Shown piece after piece: positions 50,901-62,220 of a stretch of DNA of 62,225 nt. Position 1 is the stretch's first letter; each line of letters starts with the position of its first letter. The notes under the pieces are model-generated. The model was not told the DNA's origin. It did no database searches and worked only from the letters and a program-made list of their open reading frames with translations. This DNA comes from Symsagittifera roscoffensis (lineage: Eukaryota > Xenacoelomorpha > Acoela > Convolutidae). Position numbers and translations under genes: made by a program. The stretch lies in assembly GCF_963678635.1 (NCBI RefSeq), contig NW_026971540.1, forward strand, positions 1 through 62,225, written 5' to 3'.

Positions 50901-51786
50901 TGTAACATTCGCCCAAATATCACACAGCGACGGAGCGTAGAAAAAGTACCTATTGACGACTGGCAGGCGTCAGTTACCTTAATTCCACTCGTTTTTCACC
51001 GTCTCGACCTTGCCAGTTGATTTTCTGGTCTGTCTAGGGCAAAGTAAAAAGTTACTATTTTTAGGCCATCAGTCAAACGACTTTTGATCAGCTTTCGTTT
51101 GCATGCGAACACAACCACATAGCTGAGTCTCGGATCCTCAGACTACGTGATTGTCATTAAAAACACGGCTCGAACCACCTATTTCTATATGTTTTTGTGT
51201 GACAGTTTTATATTAAATCCATTGGAGATGGATTGACCCTTTCCTTTCTCTATCTACTCATGCTCTGAAATATTAAATAATAACGGTGTTTAATTCAGAT
51301 CTAGGACATTACAGCAACTGTTATAGCTAGTTTACACAGTCCCTTCACATATAACAGTCTCTGGGGGACCAAGCCTCCGCTCCCGTGATTTTCTTGAGAT
51401 AACACTCTTATCTCCTATATTTCGTGTCCCGGGAGGGTTCCGTGGTATTTCTCTTCCCCCCACCGAAGCCTCCGTCTCCACAAATTTCTGTCACTAAGGT
51501 CCTTATCGTGTGTTATTGCCACGATAAGAGGCTCCGTAATTTTCTCGTCTCGGATACAACCGTTCGTCACAATTTCTATCGTTGTTCTGATTTTTCTCTA
51601 TTTTATTCAAAATGGCCGTCTTTTTTCTATTTCTCAGAAATGTTCTCCTTCAAATCGAAATTTTAAAATTAAAAAATCCAGAACATTCTGACCCTCCGTC
51701 GCAACACTTTTCTGTTCGTAAGGCCTTTAGTCATTTTTTTTCCCGTCGCGGGAAGGTTATACTGTGTCATCCGGCGGAATGGCACA
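50901..51786 (-). repeat. 5' LTR of the giant element (886 bp)
   Basis: Direct repeat of 27303-28188. On the element strand it starts TGTGCC and ends GTTACA. AATAAA is at 51602-51607 and an AT-rich TATA-like stretch (ATATAAAA) near 51205. The 80-codon plus-strand ORF inside both LTRs is taken as chance. Confidence 0.92.
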
Positions 51787-51894
51787 CCTATTGGCTAATT
51801 TTGAACTAGAATCGCTGCGTGTTTATCAGCATGTTATCTTGAAAAATGAATGTGTGAAATGTTTCAGAGGTGCAAAGATTTTTAAATGTAGAAT
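51787..51894. other. Copy B sequence resuming after the giant element
   Basis: Continues CCTATTGGCTAATTTTGAAC as in copy A from 8512 and runs to the pol stop codon. The insertion therefore lies ~108 bp past the pol stop and breaks no ORF, though it separates env and the later genes from the promoter. Confidence 0.75.
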
Positions 51895-54800
51895 TTAAGG
51901 TTGTTTTTGAAATTCAACTTTCTTTAATATTTTAGATTGTGGGATGAATATTTTATAATTTTTACGTGGTTGATTTCTAAGTCGTGAAGACTCTCTATGT
52001 TCTGATTTGTCGATTTGTTTTTGGGGTATTATTTGTTCTGTCATTTTTCTTTCTTTTTGAGATGTATTTTGATCGAGATTTTTTGTATTGTTTTTTGTGG
52101 TGTTTGATTTTGTATTTTGATTTCCGAGGTGAATATCATTTTGTTCCTTTGTTATGGTGTCCGTATGTGGGTTATTTTGAATAACTTTTAAACCTGTAAA
52201 AGAATATAATTGAGTTAGTTCGCGGAGTGCGTATTCTTTTGGATAATAAGGTAATAGGTTATTTCGGTGTTGAACGATTTCTTTTTTATCTGAGTCGGTG
52301 ATTTTATATGTGACATCAGTGGGTTTTGCAATTATTTGGTATGGTCCTTTACGAAGGGGTTGTAACTTTTTTGAAATTCCTTTTTGAGTATTAAAATTGG
52401 GTATTAAAACAAATGTTCCAATTTTTAAATCGGAGGCTGGTGTAAAGCGTGAATTTATTTGTTCATTAATATTTTGCCTTTGTAACAACTTTTTTGTTAC
52501 CTTTTGGTAAATTTCATTGTGTTTTTTATCTCTGTTTAAAATCCATTCGGTGTGTGTACCGGAGGCTAATTTAAGAATTTGTGGGTGATGAAAATGATCT
52601 TCATCGTGTGTATGTAATGGTAGGTTATAACAAATTGAGTCTTTATTTGGTTGACAATAACCTTGTGCGTTTTTATGAGAGTTTGCTGTAAACATTATTG
52701 GTTTGCGTGGCTTTTGGTTAAAAACCATTTCATATGGTGACATTCCTAAAGTTGTCGTGATTTGTGAATTATATGCTAAGGGAAATAGTTTTACATCTGC
52801 TGACCATTCGGTATATCTTGTATCATTTCCATTGATGATACATCTGAGATATTCTTGTAATGAACGGTTCATACCTTCGACTAAGCCGTTTGTCCAAGGT
52901 GCGTGAGATGTACGTGGTTTGTGTTTAATGTTATATAAATGACATAGTGTGATGATTTCATTATTTATGAATTCTGTACCGTTGTCTGTAACTAAAATTT
53001 CTGGTAGTCCGAATTTTGCTATTCAGTGTTCATAGAGTGTTGTGTAAGCGTAATAAGCGTTGCAATGTGGTACTGGGTTAAGTGCTACATAATGTGTAAA
53101 TGCGTCAACAATTACCATAATGTAGGAGTTTCCTTCGGATGAGGGTGAAATTGGTCCTTTGGTATCAAATGAGATACGATGATTAAAGTACAAGCTTTGT
53201 CCTTTAAAATCTTGTTTTTGTGCTATTTGTTTTTGATTTGGGTAAGGTTTATTTAATTGACATACTATACAGTCATTGCATAGTACTTTTATCCAAATTG
53301 GTGCATTTGGGAAATAAAAGTTTTGTATAAAATTTGAATATGTTTTTTCTGATCCAGAGTGTCCTTTAATATTTTGTGTATGTGAAATATTAAAAGCTAT
53401 AAGAATCATACTTAAAGGGAGACAGGGAACTGTAGATTCATTTAGTTTGTATTCTAGAAGGTCTGTGTTTTCGTTAATTGTTGTATTGTTGAATTTTCGA
53501 AAATATCTGAGGAGTGTTTTGTTTCCTAGAATAGTTGAATCTGCTTTGATAGGTTTAGTTTTATATTTGTACCATGATTTCAGTTGTCGAATTACTGGGT
53601 CAAGGTTTTGATATTGTTTCAGTGTTGAAATTGTAATTGTTTCTGTTGGGGGGAGAAAAATGTTTTCGATTTCTAATTTAGATAAGGGTATTGTGTCAAG
53701 TGGGTCATGGAGGTCAAAAACTTGATTTATTGTGTATTTTGAATCGTTTGTTTGTGGTCCTGATAAGTTTATTTTATCAGTCAGATTTTCTTTTTCAATT
53801 AGTGGAAAATGGTCTTTTTTAGGCGGGTGTTGTTTTATTCTTTTTTGTTGGGTGTTGTTTTTTATCCATTGTGAATATGGGATTGGTTTAAAAGTTGATG
53901 TTCCAAGTAGATCAACTTCATAGTGATTATTTTGACAATCTAAATAAAGTCGGAAATGTTGTAAATTATTTATTTGTGATTGTTCAACGTCAGTTTTTAC
54001 TGCATATTTGCATTCCAATCGGGGTGATGTTTCATTTTCTGCAAGGTAGAATTTTATGTTTTTGGGTATTTCAACTGTGGTTTTTCGTGTAAGTAATTCA
54101 GGTGGCGTATTTCGACTTAAAGTGTCCGGTAATGCAAGATTTTTTCCTGCGGTCCAAACTATATGTAAGTTTGGGAATTTCATTAAAATGAGTTGAAATC
54201 TATAAACTCGGTGGTTTGGATTAGACTTTTGTGTAAAAAGAAAGATGATTGGTTTATGGTCTGTGAATAGAACTGTGGGATGTTTTGATCCAAGTATCAG
54301 AAATTCATATTCTGTTAGTGTATATATTATGGCTGTACATTCTCTCATTAGAGTTGAGAGTCTTAGTTCTGCTTGAGTGAATAATCGAGAATTTGCTGAT
54401 ATGAGGTTCATTTTATTTGTACTATTATGTGATTGTAATAATGCTGCGCCGATGCCAAAGTTCGAAGCATCGCACATTGCATAAAATGGTTGATTTGAAT
54501 CTGGAATTGTGTTTGAAATTTGTTCAGTTAGAAGTTTTTTAATTTCTTCAAATCGTGCTTGATGTTCTATATTCCATTCAAAATTATTTTGTTGTCTAAG
54601 TATGTTATAGAATGGTCGTAGATATAATTGCATTTTATAAACATATTTGCTTAAAAAGTTTAACATTCCAAGGAATTCTTGGAATTTCTTTTTATTTGTT
54701 GGTGGTTGGAGTTTTTGAATAGCGTCTATACGTGATTTCAATGGAGTGATTGTTTTTCTTTCTATATTATGCCCTAAGAATTTAACTTTTGTCAAAAAGA

Positions 54801-57800
54801 AGTGTGATTTATCGGGGGCGGCCTTCAGATTTTCGTTCTGAAGTATTTGGTGATATTGTTCTAAAACATTGAACATTTCCTCTTTTGTTTGTGATTGCAT
54901 AAAAACATCGTCTAAATAGGTGATTGCGTTTTTCTTGAGTATTAGTGGTCGAAAAATTTTGCTCATAAAGGCTGAAAATGCTGCTGGTCCTCTGGATATT
55001 CCATAGAATAAGCGGTTGAATTCGTATTGTTGATTTCCAATAACAAATTGTGTTAAGCGTCGTGATTGTTCATCTAATGGCATTTGATTATATGCACTAT
55101 TCATATCGGCGGTGGTAAAGTATTTTCCGTTTATTTTTGTTAAAATAACTTGTATTGGTTCAATGGGCCAATTACACTTTGATTCATCTATGAGTGAATT
55201 GAGGTATCTAGCATCGAGAACAATTTTTAATGATTCTCCTTTGGCTAGAATGATAACAGGGTTGATAAATGTGTTGCCTTTTGGTTGTTCCTCTTTGTTT
55301 ACTGGTGATATAATGTTGTATTGTTCTAAAATGTCGAGTAATCTGTTCACTTTATCGTGTAAGTGAATTGGTACTTTACTTGCTCTTTGTTTTTTGAAAA
55401 CTGCGTCTGGTTTTAATGGGAGATGTAGTGATGAGCTGATTTTGCCAACATCAAATTTGGATGTTGCATAGACTGATGAATATTTAATTAGCTGTTTTGC
55501 TAGTTTTTCAAATTCGTCTTGTGTTATTTGTGAATGTTGGAAATTAAACATTGTTAAAAATTTCTGTTGATTCTCTGTGTAGTTACTTATGTTGAATGTA
55601 GGTTTGAAATATGGGGTTTTTGTGAAATAATCCGTATTTCTGTTTTCATTACTTATTATATTATTTATAGATAATTCTTCATTAAGGATTGTGGATTGGC
55701 AAATATCTAGTGATTGGAGTATATTTTTTACACGATATGCTTTTTCGTGTATTGGTAATATTGTAGCGTTGGTTTCGCAATAGCCTAAAAGTCCTAAAGG
55801 TAATGTTACTTGGTAAGGTGTATTGTTGTATACATGTAAGGAAATAATATCTGAATTCGAGTTTTTCAAATATTTTATTGATGAGATTGTGATTTTGAAA
55901 AACTTATGAATAGGTTTGAATTCAAAATCTGACATATAAAACTTTTGTTTGTTTTGTTTTTTATCATATTGGTGAACTTGTTTGATTGAAAAATTATAGA
56001 TGTTTCCTGATAGTGGTTTCAAGTGTTTTCTTTGCTGGTTATATATTGGGTAAAATTTCGAAACAAATGGTGGTTGTTTATTTAATCTTTGAAAAAATGT
56101 TAGGGATGTGTCTTTTGTTTTTGTATATTTATCTTTGATTAATATTTTACTATTCAAGATGTTGATTGTTGGTATATATTTAGAGATAAATGGTATTCCA
56201 ATGATATTATGTTTAATATCAGTGATATGGAATATTTGTTTAAATGGTTTGGTTAAAATTTTGTTTTGCTCCATTGTTCTTGTGGGGAGAAGAAATAATT
56301 GAATTTTTCCGTAGTTTATTAATGTTGATCCTTGTGCTGTTGCTAGTTTGCTGGAGGTTTCAAGAGGTGTTAGCTGTGGGTGTAAGGTTTTTATTTCATT
56401 CCATGTGGGAATGTTTATTATATTTGATTCTGCTCCTGAATCAATTAAAAAATCAATTTCAAGATCTGGTGGTTGAAATTCTTTGCTTTTTGGGCTTTCC
56501 AAAAGAAATGGTATTGTCCAAATTTTTTCTTTGGGTTGTTCTTTTTGTATGTTTTGATAGATGTGATTTGTATTCAAACATTTTGTTTTTTCTTTCTCAT
56601 TGGTTTGGTTTGTAGTGTTAATTTCATTAGTTTTTTGTGTCGTCGGTGTGGAATGGACGGGTTCAATATAATAATTGTGAAGGAGTTCTGATTGATTCTC
56701 ATATATGTGTGATGAAAAAGGTTCTTCATATATAACAGGTTCATAGTCGTTTTCGACTTTTATCATGTTGATGGAGAGAGTGTTTTCTGCATCGCTTTCT
56801 GAATCTGATGATTCACAGTTTATTTGGTTGAGTTGTAACGTATCAGTTACTGTGTCATCAATACCTGGAGGGTCTGATATTGTTTCTGGATTAGATTGTA
56901 CTTGATTAATATGTCTTTGATGTTTAGGTGTACTACTTCTGTGGCGATTATTAGAATTATTATAGTTATTATTATTCCGGTGTGGTGATTGGGAATAATT
57001 TCTATAACGATTATTATAACTTGAGTGTCGATTTTGTGAATTATTTCGCGATCTGTTTTGGTAATTATTGTTTGGTCTGTTATAGTTCGATCTATTATAT
57101 GAGTTATTCCTTGATTGATTGTTCGGGTAATTCTGGTTTCGGTTGTTTGAATAACTTCTATTCCGATTATTTGAGTAGTTTCTATTCCTATTGTATGATG
57201 AATTTCGTGATTGATTGTTTGGATAATAACTATTTCTTGATTGGGAATTAGATCTAGAAACAAATCGTTGTGTATTTGAATGTGATCTGGAGTAGTTATT
57301 TCGACTATTTGGTCTATTGTAGTGATTTTGTGATGAATTATGCGTGTTTCTTCGTTCTGGTGATCTTCCTCTATAACTTGAGTTATATGGTGATTGATTT
57401 CTTGTATAATTTGTATTGTTCGGGAGTGGTTTTCCTGAACTGTTGTTGCTGTAGACTGTTTTGTTCGGTAGATTTTGATCTTTTTTCATGTATTGATAGA
57501 ATGATTTATTTGGTTCTTTATATTTTTGAGGTTTATTTTGATTGTCTTGCTGTTTTTGTCTACATTCAGAAATACTATGTCCGTATCGTCGGCAATAATT
57601 ACACCATTTTTTGAAAGATGGTTTGCCTTTAAAGTTTGGGTGTTTTTCGTAAATATTGAGTATTTCAGTGATTTTTTCAACGAGATCTGTATCTGATTCT
57701 TGTATATTATTTATATTTGTGGAAGCTGTTTCAATTCTGTTAACGTATTGTAATTTCAGATTTTCCGTTTCTTCGAGTTTCATTGTGATTTCTGCTTGTT

Positions 57801-59007
57801 CTAGTTTGTCTACTAGTTTTCGAAAATCTAAATCGGGTTCTCGAATTGACGAAGGATGGGATGCTCTCTTTTTTATTGCTATTTTCCTTAATTGTGGTGT
57901 TAAGGTCATCATTAAGATTTCTGTCATCTTTGTGTTTTTATAGTCATGTGTATTTAATGAATATGCTTTTCGAACTAGTGTTTCGATTCGTACTGCTAAT
58001 TGCTTGATGGTTTCGTTTGGTAATCTGCGAATTTCATTACATAAAACTCTTTGTTGTTGTTTGTTTCTTTCGGAGTCAAACATTTTTGAAAATTCTTGTG
58101 TAAATCTTTTCCAATTTGATTTTATTTCTATAGGCAATACTGAAAACCATTTTTGGGCTGCGCCATCTAGAGTTGTTTGTATTAACGCTGTGCGTCGATG
58201 TATCCAGTTTTGATGTAGTGGCGTATTAATTGGTTCAGGTCCTATATTTAAAATCAAATTTGCTGTGACTGCATTTAAATAGTCTTCTACAGAATATTCA
58301 GGGTCTGTTCCTGTGAATACCATTAAAGGTTTATTTGATGTTATTGATGATCCACCCATAAGGTATGGATTCATCGTCATTTGTAATGATTCTGCTGCAT
58401 TTGGCATTTGAGAAAAATTTGAAAGTTGATTTCTTGTTATTTCGTGTTGTTGAAGATAATATGGGAGTGGTATTTCATTTTGCATTTGTGCTGGTTGGTA
58501 CGAGTTTGCAATCATTGGGTCTTGTTGCTGAATTGGTTGAAAAGATTTATTAATTGGGTTTTGTTGTTGAATTGGTTGTTGAATTTGTGTATCTATTGGT
58601 TGTGGAGAAAAAATTCTATGATATGTATGTGGTTTCTGTATTCCTTGTCCACGATATTCTTGATTATAGGGTGTAAATATATCTGGTTGTAAGAAATCAT
58701 CATCTGAGGATAAGTAATCCATTTGATAAGATGTTTGTTTTTTATTTTTATTTTGTTGAAAAAATGGATAGTTTTCACTACGATCCTGTAGAGGATGTAA
58801 ATTTGTTTGGATATTTACTGAATTAGGTGGTGCCATTGGGTTATCCCAGTTTCGAGATCTTGTATAATTACTAAAATTTTTTCGTGGTTGATAACTTGTT
58901 TTTGATGGATGTGTGTAATTATAATTATGGTCTGCAAAGTTGTTTCTAGTGAACGTTTTGCGTGTTTTTGGCGGTATTGTCATGGGTCTGTATGTTTGGT
59001 AATCCAT
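51895..59007 (-). pseudogene. gag-pol: Gag-Pol polyprotein, copy B (stop in integrase)
   Basis: ATG at 59007; one frame of 2,370 codons to 51895 apart from a single stop at 53023-53025. There a TGG (Trp) codon of copy A became TGA, between the first and second catalytic Asp of integrase. N-terminal Gag is intact here, unlike in A. Domain order is as for copy A, shifted by about 43270. The stop would remove the integrase core C-terminus and GPY/F region, so B cannot integrate on its own. Copy B lacks nine bases of a Lys/Asn/Arg run present near the C-terminus of A. Confidence 0.85.
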
Positions 59008-59054
59008 GTGTGAATATTTTGGAGCAACCGAAGGTTTAACGGTTGATTGTAAGG

Positions 59055-60119
59055 TTACCTGTGTTTGTGAAGAATTTGTGTTGTTAAGTTTGGACGTATT
59101 GGTGAAATACTTTGTTGTGTAGTTGTTGTGTGTACGATTTCTTCATTTATGAAGTGTGATGGTGTCTGGATATCTTGTTGAGTAAGATTCCTAGTTCCAT
59201 TGAGGTTTTCATTGTGTATGACTGTAGAGTTTAAACTATTATTTTGCATATCGGGTAAAAATGTATTATAGTTTAATGGTGTTGCATCAATGGTTAATGG
59301 TATTACTCGTACATAATCTCTTACATAAGATATCGTACTTATTGCTTGACTTGAGATTGATTGTGGGAAGTTTATGAATGCGGGATGAGACCATTCGGGG
59401 TCCCAAACATAGTCTGATTGTTCTGTGATGGCAGTATCATCGTTTGAGTTTTGGGGTCTAAAATTTTTTCTTGCTTGTGAAATTAAATCAATTTTATGTG
59501 TGAAATAATCTATTATGAACCATGCCAAGATTTTTTGTAAGTCGTGTTTTGTATGTTGTGAAACTTCATCTTTCGTGAAATTTTCTTTAATTATATTTAG
59601 AAAACTAGAGAGTAGTGTGATTTCATGTCGTACTCTTATATGTTTAGATGTTTCTGTTGGTGAGACATTTGGTATCTGGATTTCGTTTTCTAATATCGAG
59701 ATATAACTATATATTATCGCAAAAACTTCATTGGTGAATATGGAGTTTGCTCTTTGTGAGTTATTATATTGGATGCTTTTTATATATTCTGAGAATATTT
59801 TTGAGAATTCTAAATCAAGGTCGTCTGTTTGAATTATATATTTACTGTGATTCTGGTTTGGTGAGCTGAATTCTATGGAGTATATTCCGTATTGTTGTGT
59901 TATGTTACATATATCTTTTAGATAGTGATCGATAATTTGTCTTTTGATTTTTACATCTGGGATTTCTGTTTTACATGGACTGATTCCGGCTTCAAACAAA
60001 TTTAAGAGTAAATTTTTGCAGAATATATGCTGTCCTCTATCAGTGGTTGCGTCTACGATAAAGGGGAAAATATCATCATCATCTGGACTTTCTTCACATG
60101 GGGTGTGCGTTGAGCTCAT
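59055..60119 (-). CDS. 354-aa protein upstream of gag, copy B (intact)
   Basis: ATG at 60119, 26 nt inside the end of the 155-aa gene; the stop is 47 nt before the gag ATG. Acidic N-terminus (EESPDDDDIF), then ~200 residues of predicted helices with a Cys pair early on (FCKN, SPCK), then a Ser/Thr/Asn-rich tail. The tail ends at a donor-like CACAG|GTAACC, so the gene may also be a 5' exon. Genes before gag are rare in LTR retroelements. No homology is recognised; regulatory or structural roles are both possible. Confidence 0.65.
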   Translation of the reverse strand: MSSTHTPCEESPDDDDIFPFIVDATTDRGQHIFCKNLLLNLFEAGISPCKTEIPDVKIKRQIIDHYLKDICNITQQYGIYSIEFSSPNQNHSKYIIQTDDLDLEFSKIFSEYIKSIQYNNSQRANSIFTNEVFAIIYSYISILENEIQIPNVSPTETSKHIRVRHEITLLSSFLNIIKENFTKDEVSQHTKHDLQKILAWFIIDYFTHKIDLISQARKNFRPQNSNDDTAITEQSDYVWDPEWSHPAFINFPQSISSQAISTISYVRDYVRVIPLTIDATPLNYNTFLPDMQNNSLNSTVIHNENLNGTRNLTQQDIQTPSHFINEEIVHTTTTQQSISPIRPNLTTQILHKHR

Positions 60120-60561
60120 TTTTTCGTTCGATGACTGTTAATATGTAATTATCAATGTGTCTAATTGGTTGATTCCAATTGTATAAATGTACTGGTTTGT
60201 GTTTATACTGCTTTTTTATTCTTCTTTTTCCTCTTTTTGATGAATTTGAAATTGTTTCTGAGTCAGAGAAATATAATTGATCGTGAATTGGGCAATTTTT
60301 ATCTATTGATTCTTTTAGTTTATAAAGTTCGTCTAAACTGTTGGTTTCTGATTCTGAAAATGCGTTTCGATTTTTTGAAAATCTTTTTCGTGTTATTTGT
60401 CTTTGTTTAGTTAGTATTTTTCTCTTTAATGTTTGTCGTTTTGTTCTAATGTATCCAACTGTTTGTGTATGAGGTGTGATTACAAGGTCGTATTTTTTGT
60501 TATTTATTTCACAATTGTGTAAAACGATTGTTTGTTTATTTCCTAGGTTTTTAAATGACAT
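60094..60561 (-). CDS. 155-aa basic protein, first gene of the element, copy B
   Basis: ATG at 60561, about 1.25 kb from the 5' LTR. Identical to the copy A protein except for the last residue. It has two Lys/Arg clusters around an acidic Ser-rich segment with SDSE motifs that resemble casein-kinase II sites. It is predicted to be nuclear and nucleic-acid binding. Its overlap with the next ORF implies both come from one mRNA, by leaky scanning or restart. Function unknown. Confidence 0.6.
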   Translation of the reverse strand: MSFKNLGNKQTIVLHNCEINNKKYDLVITPHTQTVGYIRTKRQTLKRKILTKQRQITRKRFSKNRNAFSESETNSLDELYKLKESIDKNCPIHDQLYFSDSETISNSSKRGKRRIKKQYKHKPVHLYNWNQPIRHIDNYILTVIERKNELNAHPM

Positions 60562-61790
60562 AAGGTTTAGGATGACGGATGCAAAAGGTTGTTAAATGAT
60601 TTCTATTTGCTTAAACTGTTAGTCCTTACGATTTTTTTGTTAGCCTAACCTGGGTCTATTTGTTCAGGGTTGGGGAGAAAAGTATATCGATTCCGAAGAA
60701 TGATTTTATACTTTCTCGTGGCTAGTATAAGCTAAGGTGTTAACTTACTTAATCTTACTTAAGGGTAGTGATTGTGTTCAGGGTTGGAGAATAGTAAATC
60801 GATCCACAGGGTTCAGGTATAATTAGAACGCGAGTAGTTCGTTAGATACTATTTTAAACTTACTAAGTTTAAGATTTATCCTGGGTCTGGTAAGAGGGGG
60901 GATCAAGTGAAGGATGAATAACCGAAGTTCTTCACTGTTTATCCTAATTTGAATGATTAGTTTTGTTCAAAAATTTCTATTAGTCCTGGGTTTTTAGAAA
61001 GGGTTGGATAGTGAATCGACGTTTGAGGTCGTTAGACACTCGTTTAAGTGGGTGGGGGAGAACAAAGTTGTTCTTTTTGATCCAAGGATAGGCCTTGATG
61101 ATCAAGTTTTAAATTTAATTAAATAGAAAATGATTTAAGATCCAAGGATAAGCCTTGATGATCTGATTTTAAAATTAAGTGAATTTAAGTTTAAAATGGT
61201 TTAAATTTGTGTAAAGAATAGATTTAGTATTTTTATGATATTAGTGAGCTTATGATTGCTGTTATGTTTAGGCGATGAAGCTGGAACAACAGGATGATTT
61301 ATAATTACTAATCATTTATTGTCATGCTACTAATTTTTATTTTGATTTTTCAATAAATATTTTTCAAACATGTTTTGTATATTACTGCAGAATTTTGGAA
61401 AACGATCTGAGATCTTTTTATCAATCGTTATTGTATATTAATAATTTTGTTTAGCGCCTGAAATGATTTTGAAGATTGACTTCAAAATTTTATGTTTGCA
61501 AATGAAAATCTAAATTCATTGCTAGTAGTATTCTAAATACAAAAGTTTGTTCTGGCTTTTGCCGAACTATCATATAACTATATGGTAAGTTTCTGCTTTG
61601 TCGTATGTCGTCTCTGGTTCGAGGTCTTCTTCCAATTCCGGGTAGTTCTGTTATCGTTCGGAATATTGGCTCTGATCTATTGAGTCGTAGAGACATTTCG
61701 ATTAAATTATTGTCGTATAACATTTTGTAAATGTTTTGTCTAATTTCTAATCTATTATTGGTTAATGCTAAGCTATTAAGGTCTTGTTCG
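60562..61790 (-). other. Leader of copy B
   Basis: Complete leader between PBS and the first large ORF. It has the same repeated GGGTTGGA...AATCGA and CCTGGGTCT motifs and 60-bp repeat as copy A. The outer ~230 bp (61580-61810) are absent from A and hold the start of a 77-codon ORF. Confidence 0.65.
61490..61723 (-). CDS. 77-codon leader ORF, copy B
   Basis: First ATG of the genomic RNA, 87 nt past the LTR. The first ~50 residues (MSLRLNRSEPIF..., PGIGRRPRTRDDIRQ) have an ordinary, Arg-rich protein composition. It could be a true small protein, a regulatory upstream ORF, or a leader exon that supplies the AUG to ATG-less downstream frames by splicing. Copy A has lost it. Confidence 0.35.
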   Translation of the reverse strand: MLYDNNLIEMSLRLNRSEPIFRTITELPGIGRRPRTRDDIRQSRNLPYSYMIVRQKPEQTFVFRILLAMNLDFHLQT

Positions 61791-61808
61791 AGACTTATGG
61801 TCGCACCA
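61791..61808 (-). promoter_or_regulatory. Primer-binding site of copy B
   Basis: The minus strand reads TGGTGCGACCATAAGTCT, 2 nt after the 5' LTR, a normal place. It starts TGG, the complement of a tRNA CCA tail. The tRNA cannot be named; the plus strand further in has GTTCGAG, which resembles a T-loop but does not fold cleanly. Confidence 0.55.
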
Positions 61809-61810
61809 GA

Positions 61811-62220
61811 TGAGCTATGACCGAAGTGTATAACTCATAGAGTAATTTCGGATAGGGTACACCGTCTGCTCGTCACGCTATCTTATTTTCGGCCGGATAG
61901 ATTCGTGCAACTTCTTAGTCTAATACCGATCCTAATCTTACTCTTATACTATCTAGTCTCAGGTTGTTTAACTAGTCTCTGCTAGGCTCAATAGATCTAG
62001 GGTATACTGGTTTATTGCGGCTGCTGAAGTACTCGGGAGAGTTCAACTAATTTCTAAGTTAAATTCAAATCTCTCTGGTGCTGAAATTACAAGTAATTTC
62101 AGCACTTACAAATAAGTGGATTGTTAGTTAGATGGATCATGATTGGTTAATATTAAATACTTTACATTGGTAAAATATCTAATTTATCCAATCATAAAAT
62201 GTAGTTTAGATCAGGTTCCA
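61811..62220 (-). repeat. 5' LTR of copy B (410 bp)
   Basis: Plus-strand TGAGC...TTCCA. It differs from the 3' LTR of the same element at about two positions (base 5 and the poly(A) hexamer). AATAAA is at 62011-62016 and the inverted repeat at 62078-62105. Confidence 0.9.

Larger units (their letters stand above)
27303..51786 (-). mobile_element. Giant (24.5 kb) Ty3/gypsy-type LTR element, nested in copy B
   Basis: Two direct repeats of exactly 886 bp, TGT...ACA, bound a 24,484-bp unit. They look identical, so insertion is very recent. It is clearly more GC-rich than the host element and uses different codons. Minus-strand order: 5' LTR (50901-51786), PBS (50871-50888), 3.1-kb leader, Gag-Pol of 3,173 aa, 441-bp spacer, a second protein of 2,955 aa, ~750-bp 3' UTR, 3' LTR (27303-28188). 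Both ORFs are intact, so the element may be active. The flanks share only CCT (27300-27302 and 51787-51789), compared with the unfilled site in copy A. The size is in the class of plant Ogre and planarian Burro elements; no identity with those is claimed. Confidence 0.9.
18847..62220 (-). mobile_element. AT-rich env-bearing Ty3/gypsy-type element, copy B (complete, interrupted)
   Basis: Complete provirus-like unit with 410-bp LTRs at both ends, a 4-bp target duplication and all genes, interrupted at 27302/27303 by the giant element. Removing that leaves ~18.9 kb, very long for Ty3/gypsy. The two LTRs differ at about 2 of 410 positions, so insertion is fairly recent. Damage specific to B: stop in the integrase core, two extra stops in env, breaks in both small hydrophobic ORFs, and loss of the AATAAA in the 3' LTR. 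Its 155-, 354-, 378- and 602-codon ORFs are open. Confidence 0.9.

Noticed and set aside
61741-61810. A tRNA gene beside the right LTR (GTTCGAG ... CACCA)
   Set aside because: Only the 3' end looks tRNA-like and the T-arm does not pair properly; this is the primer-binding site.
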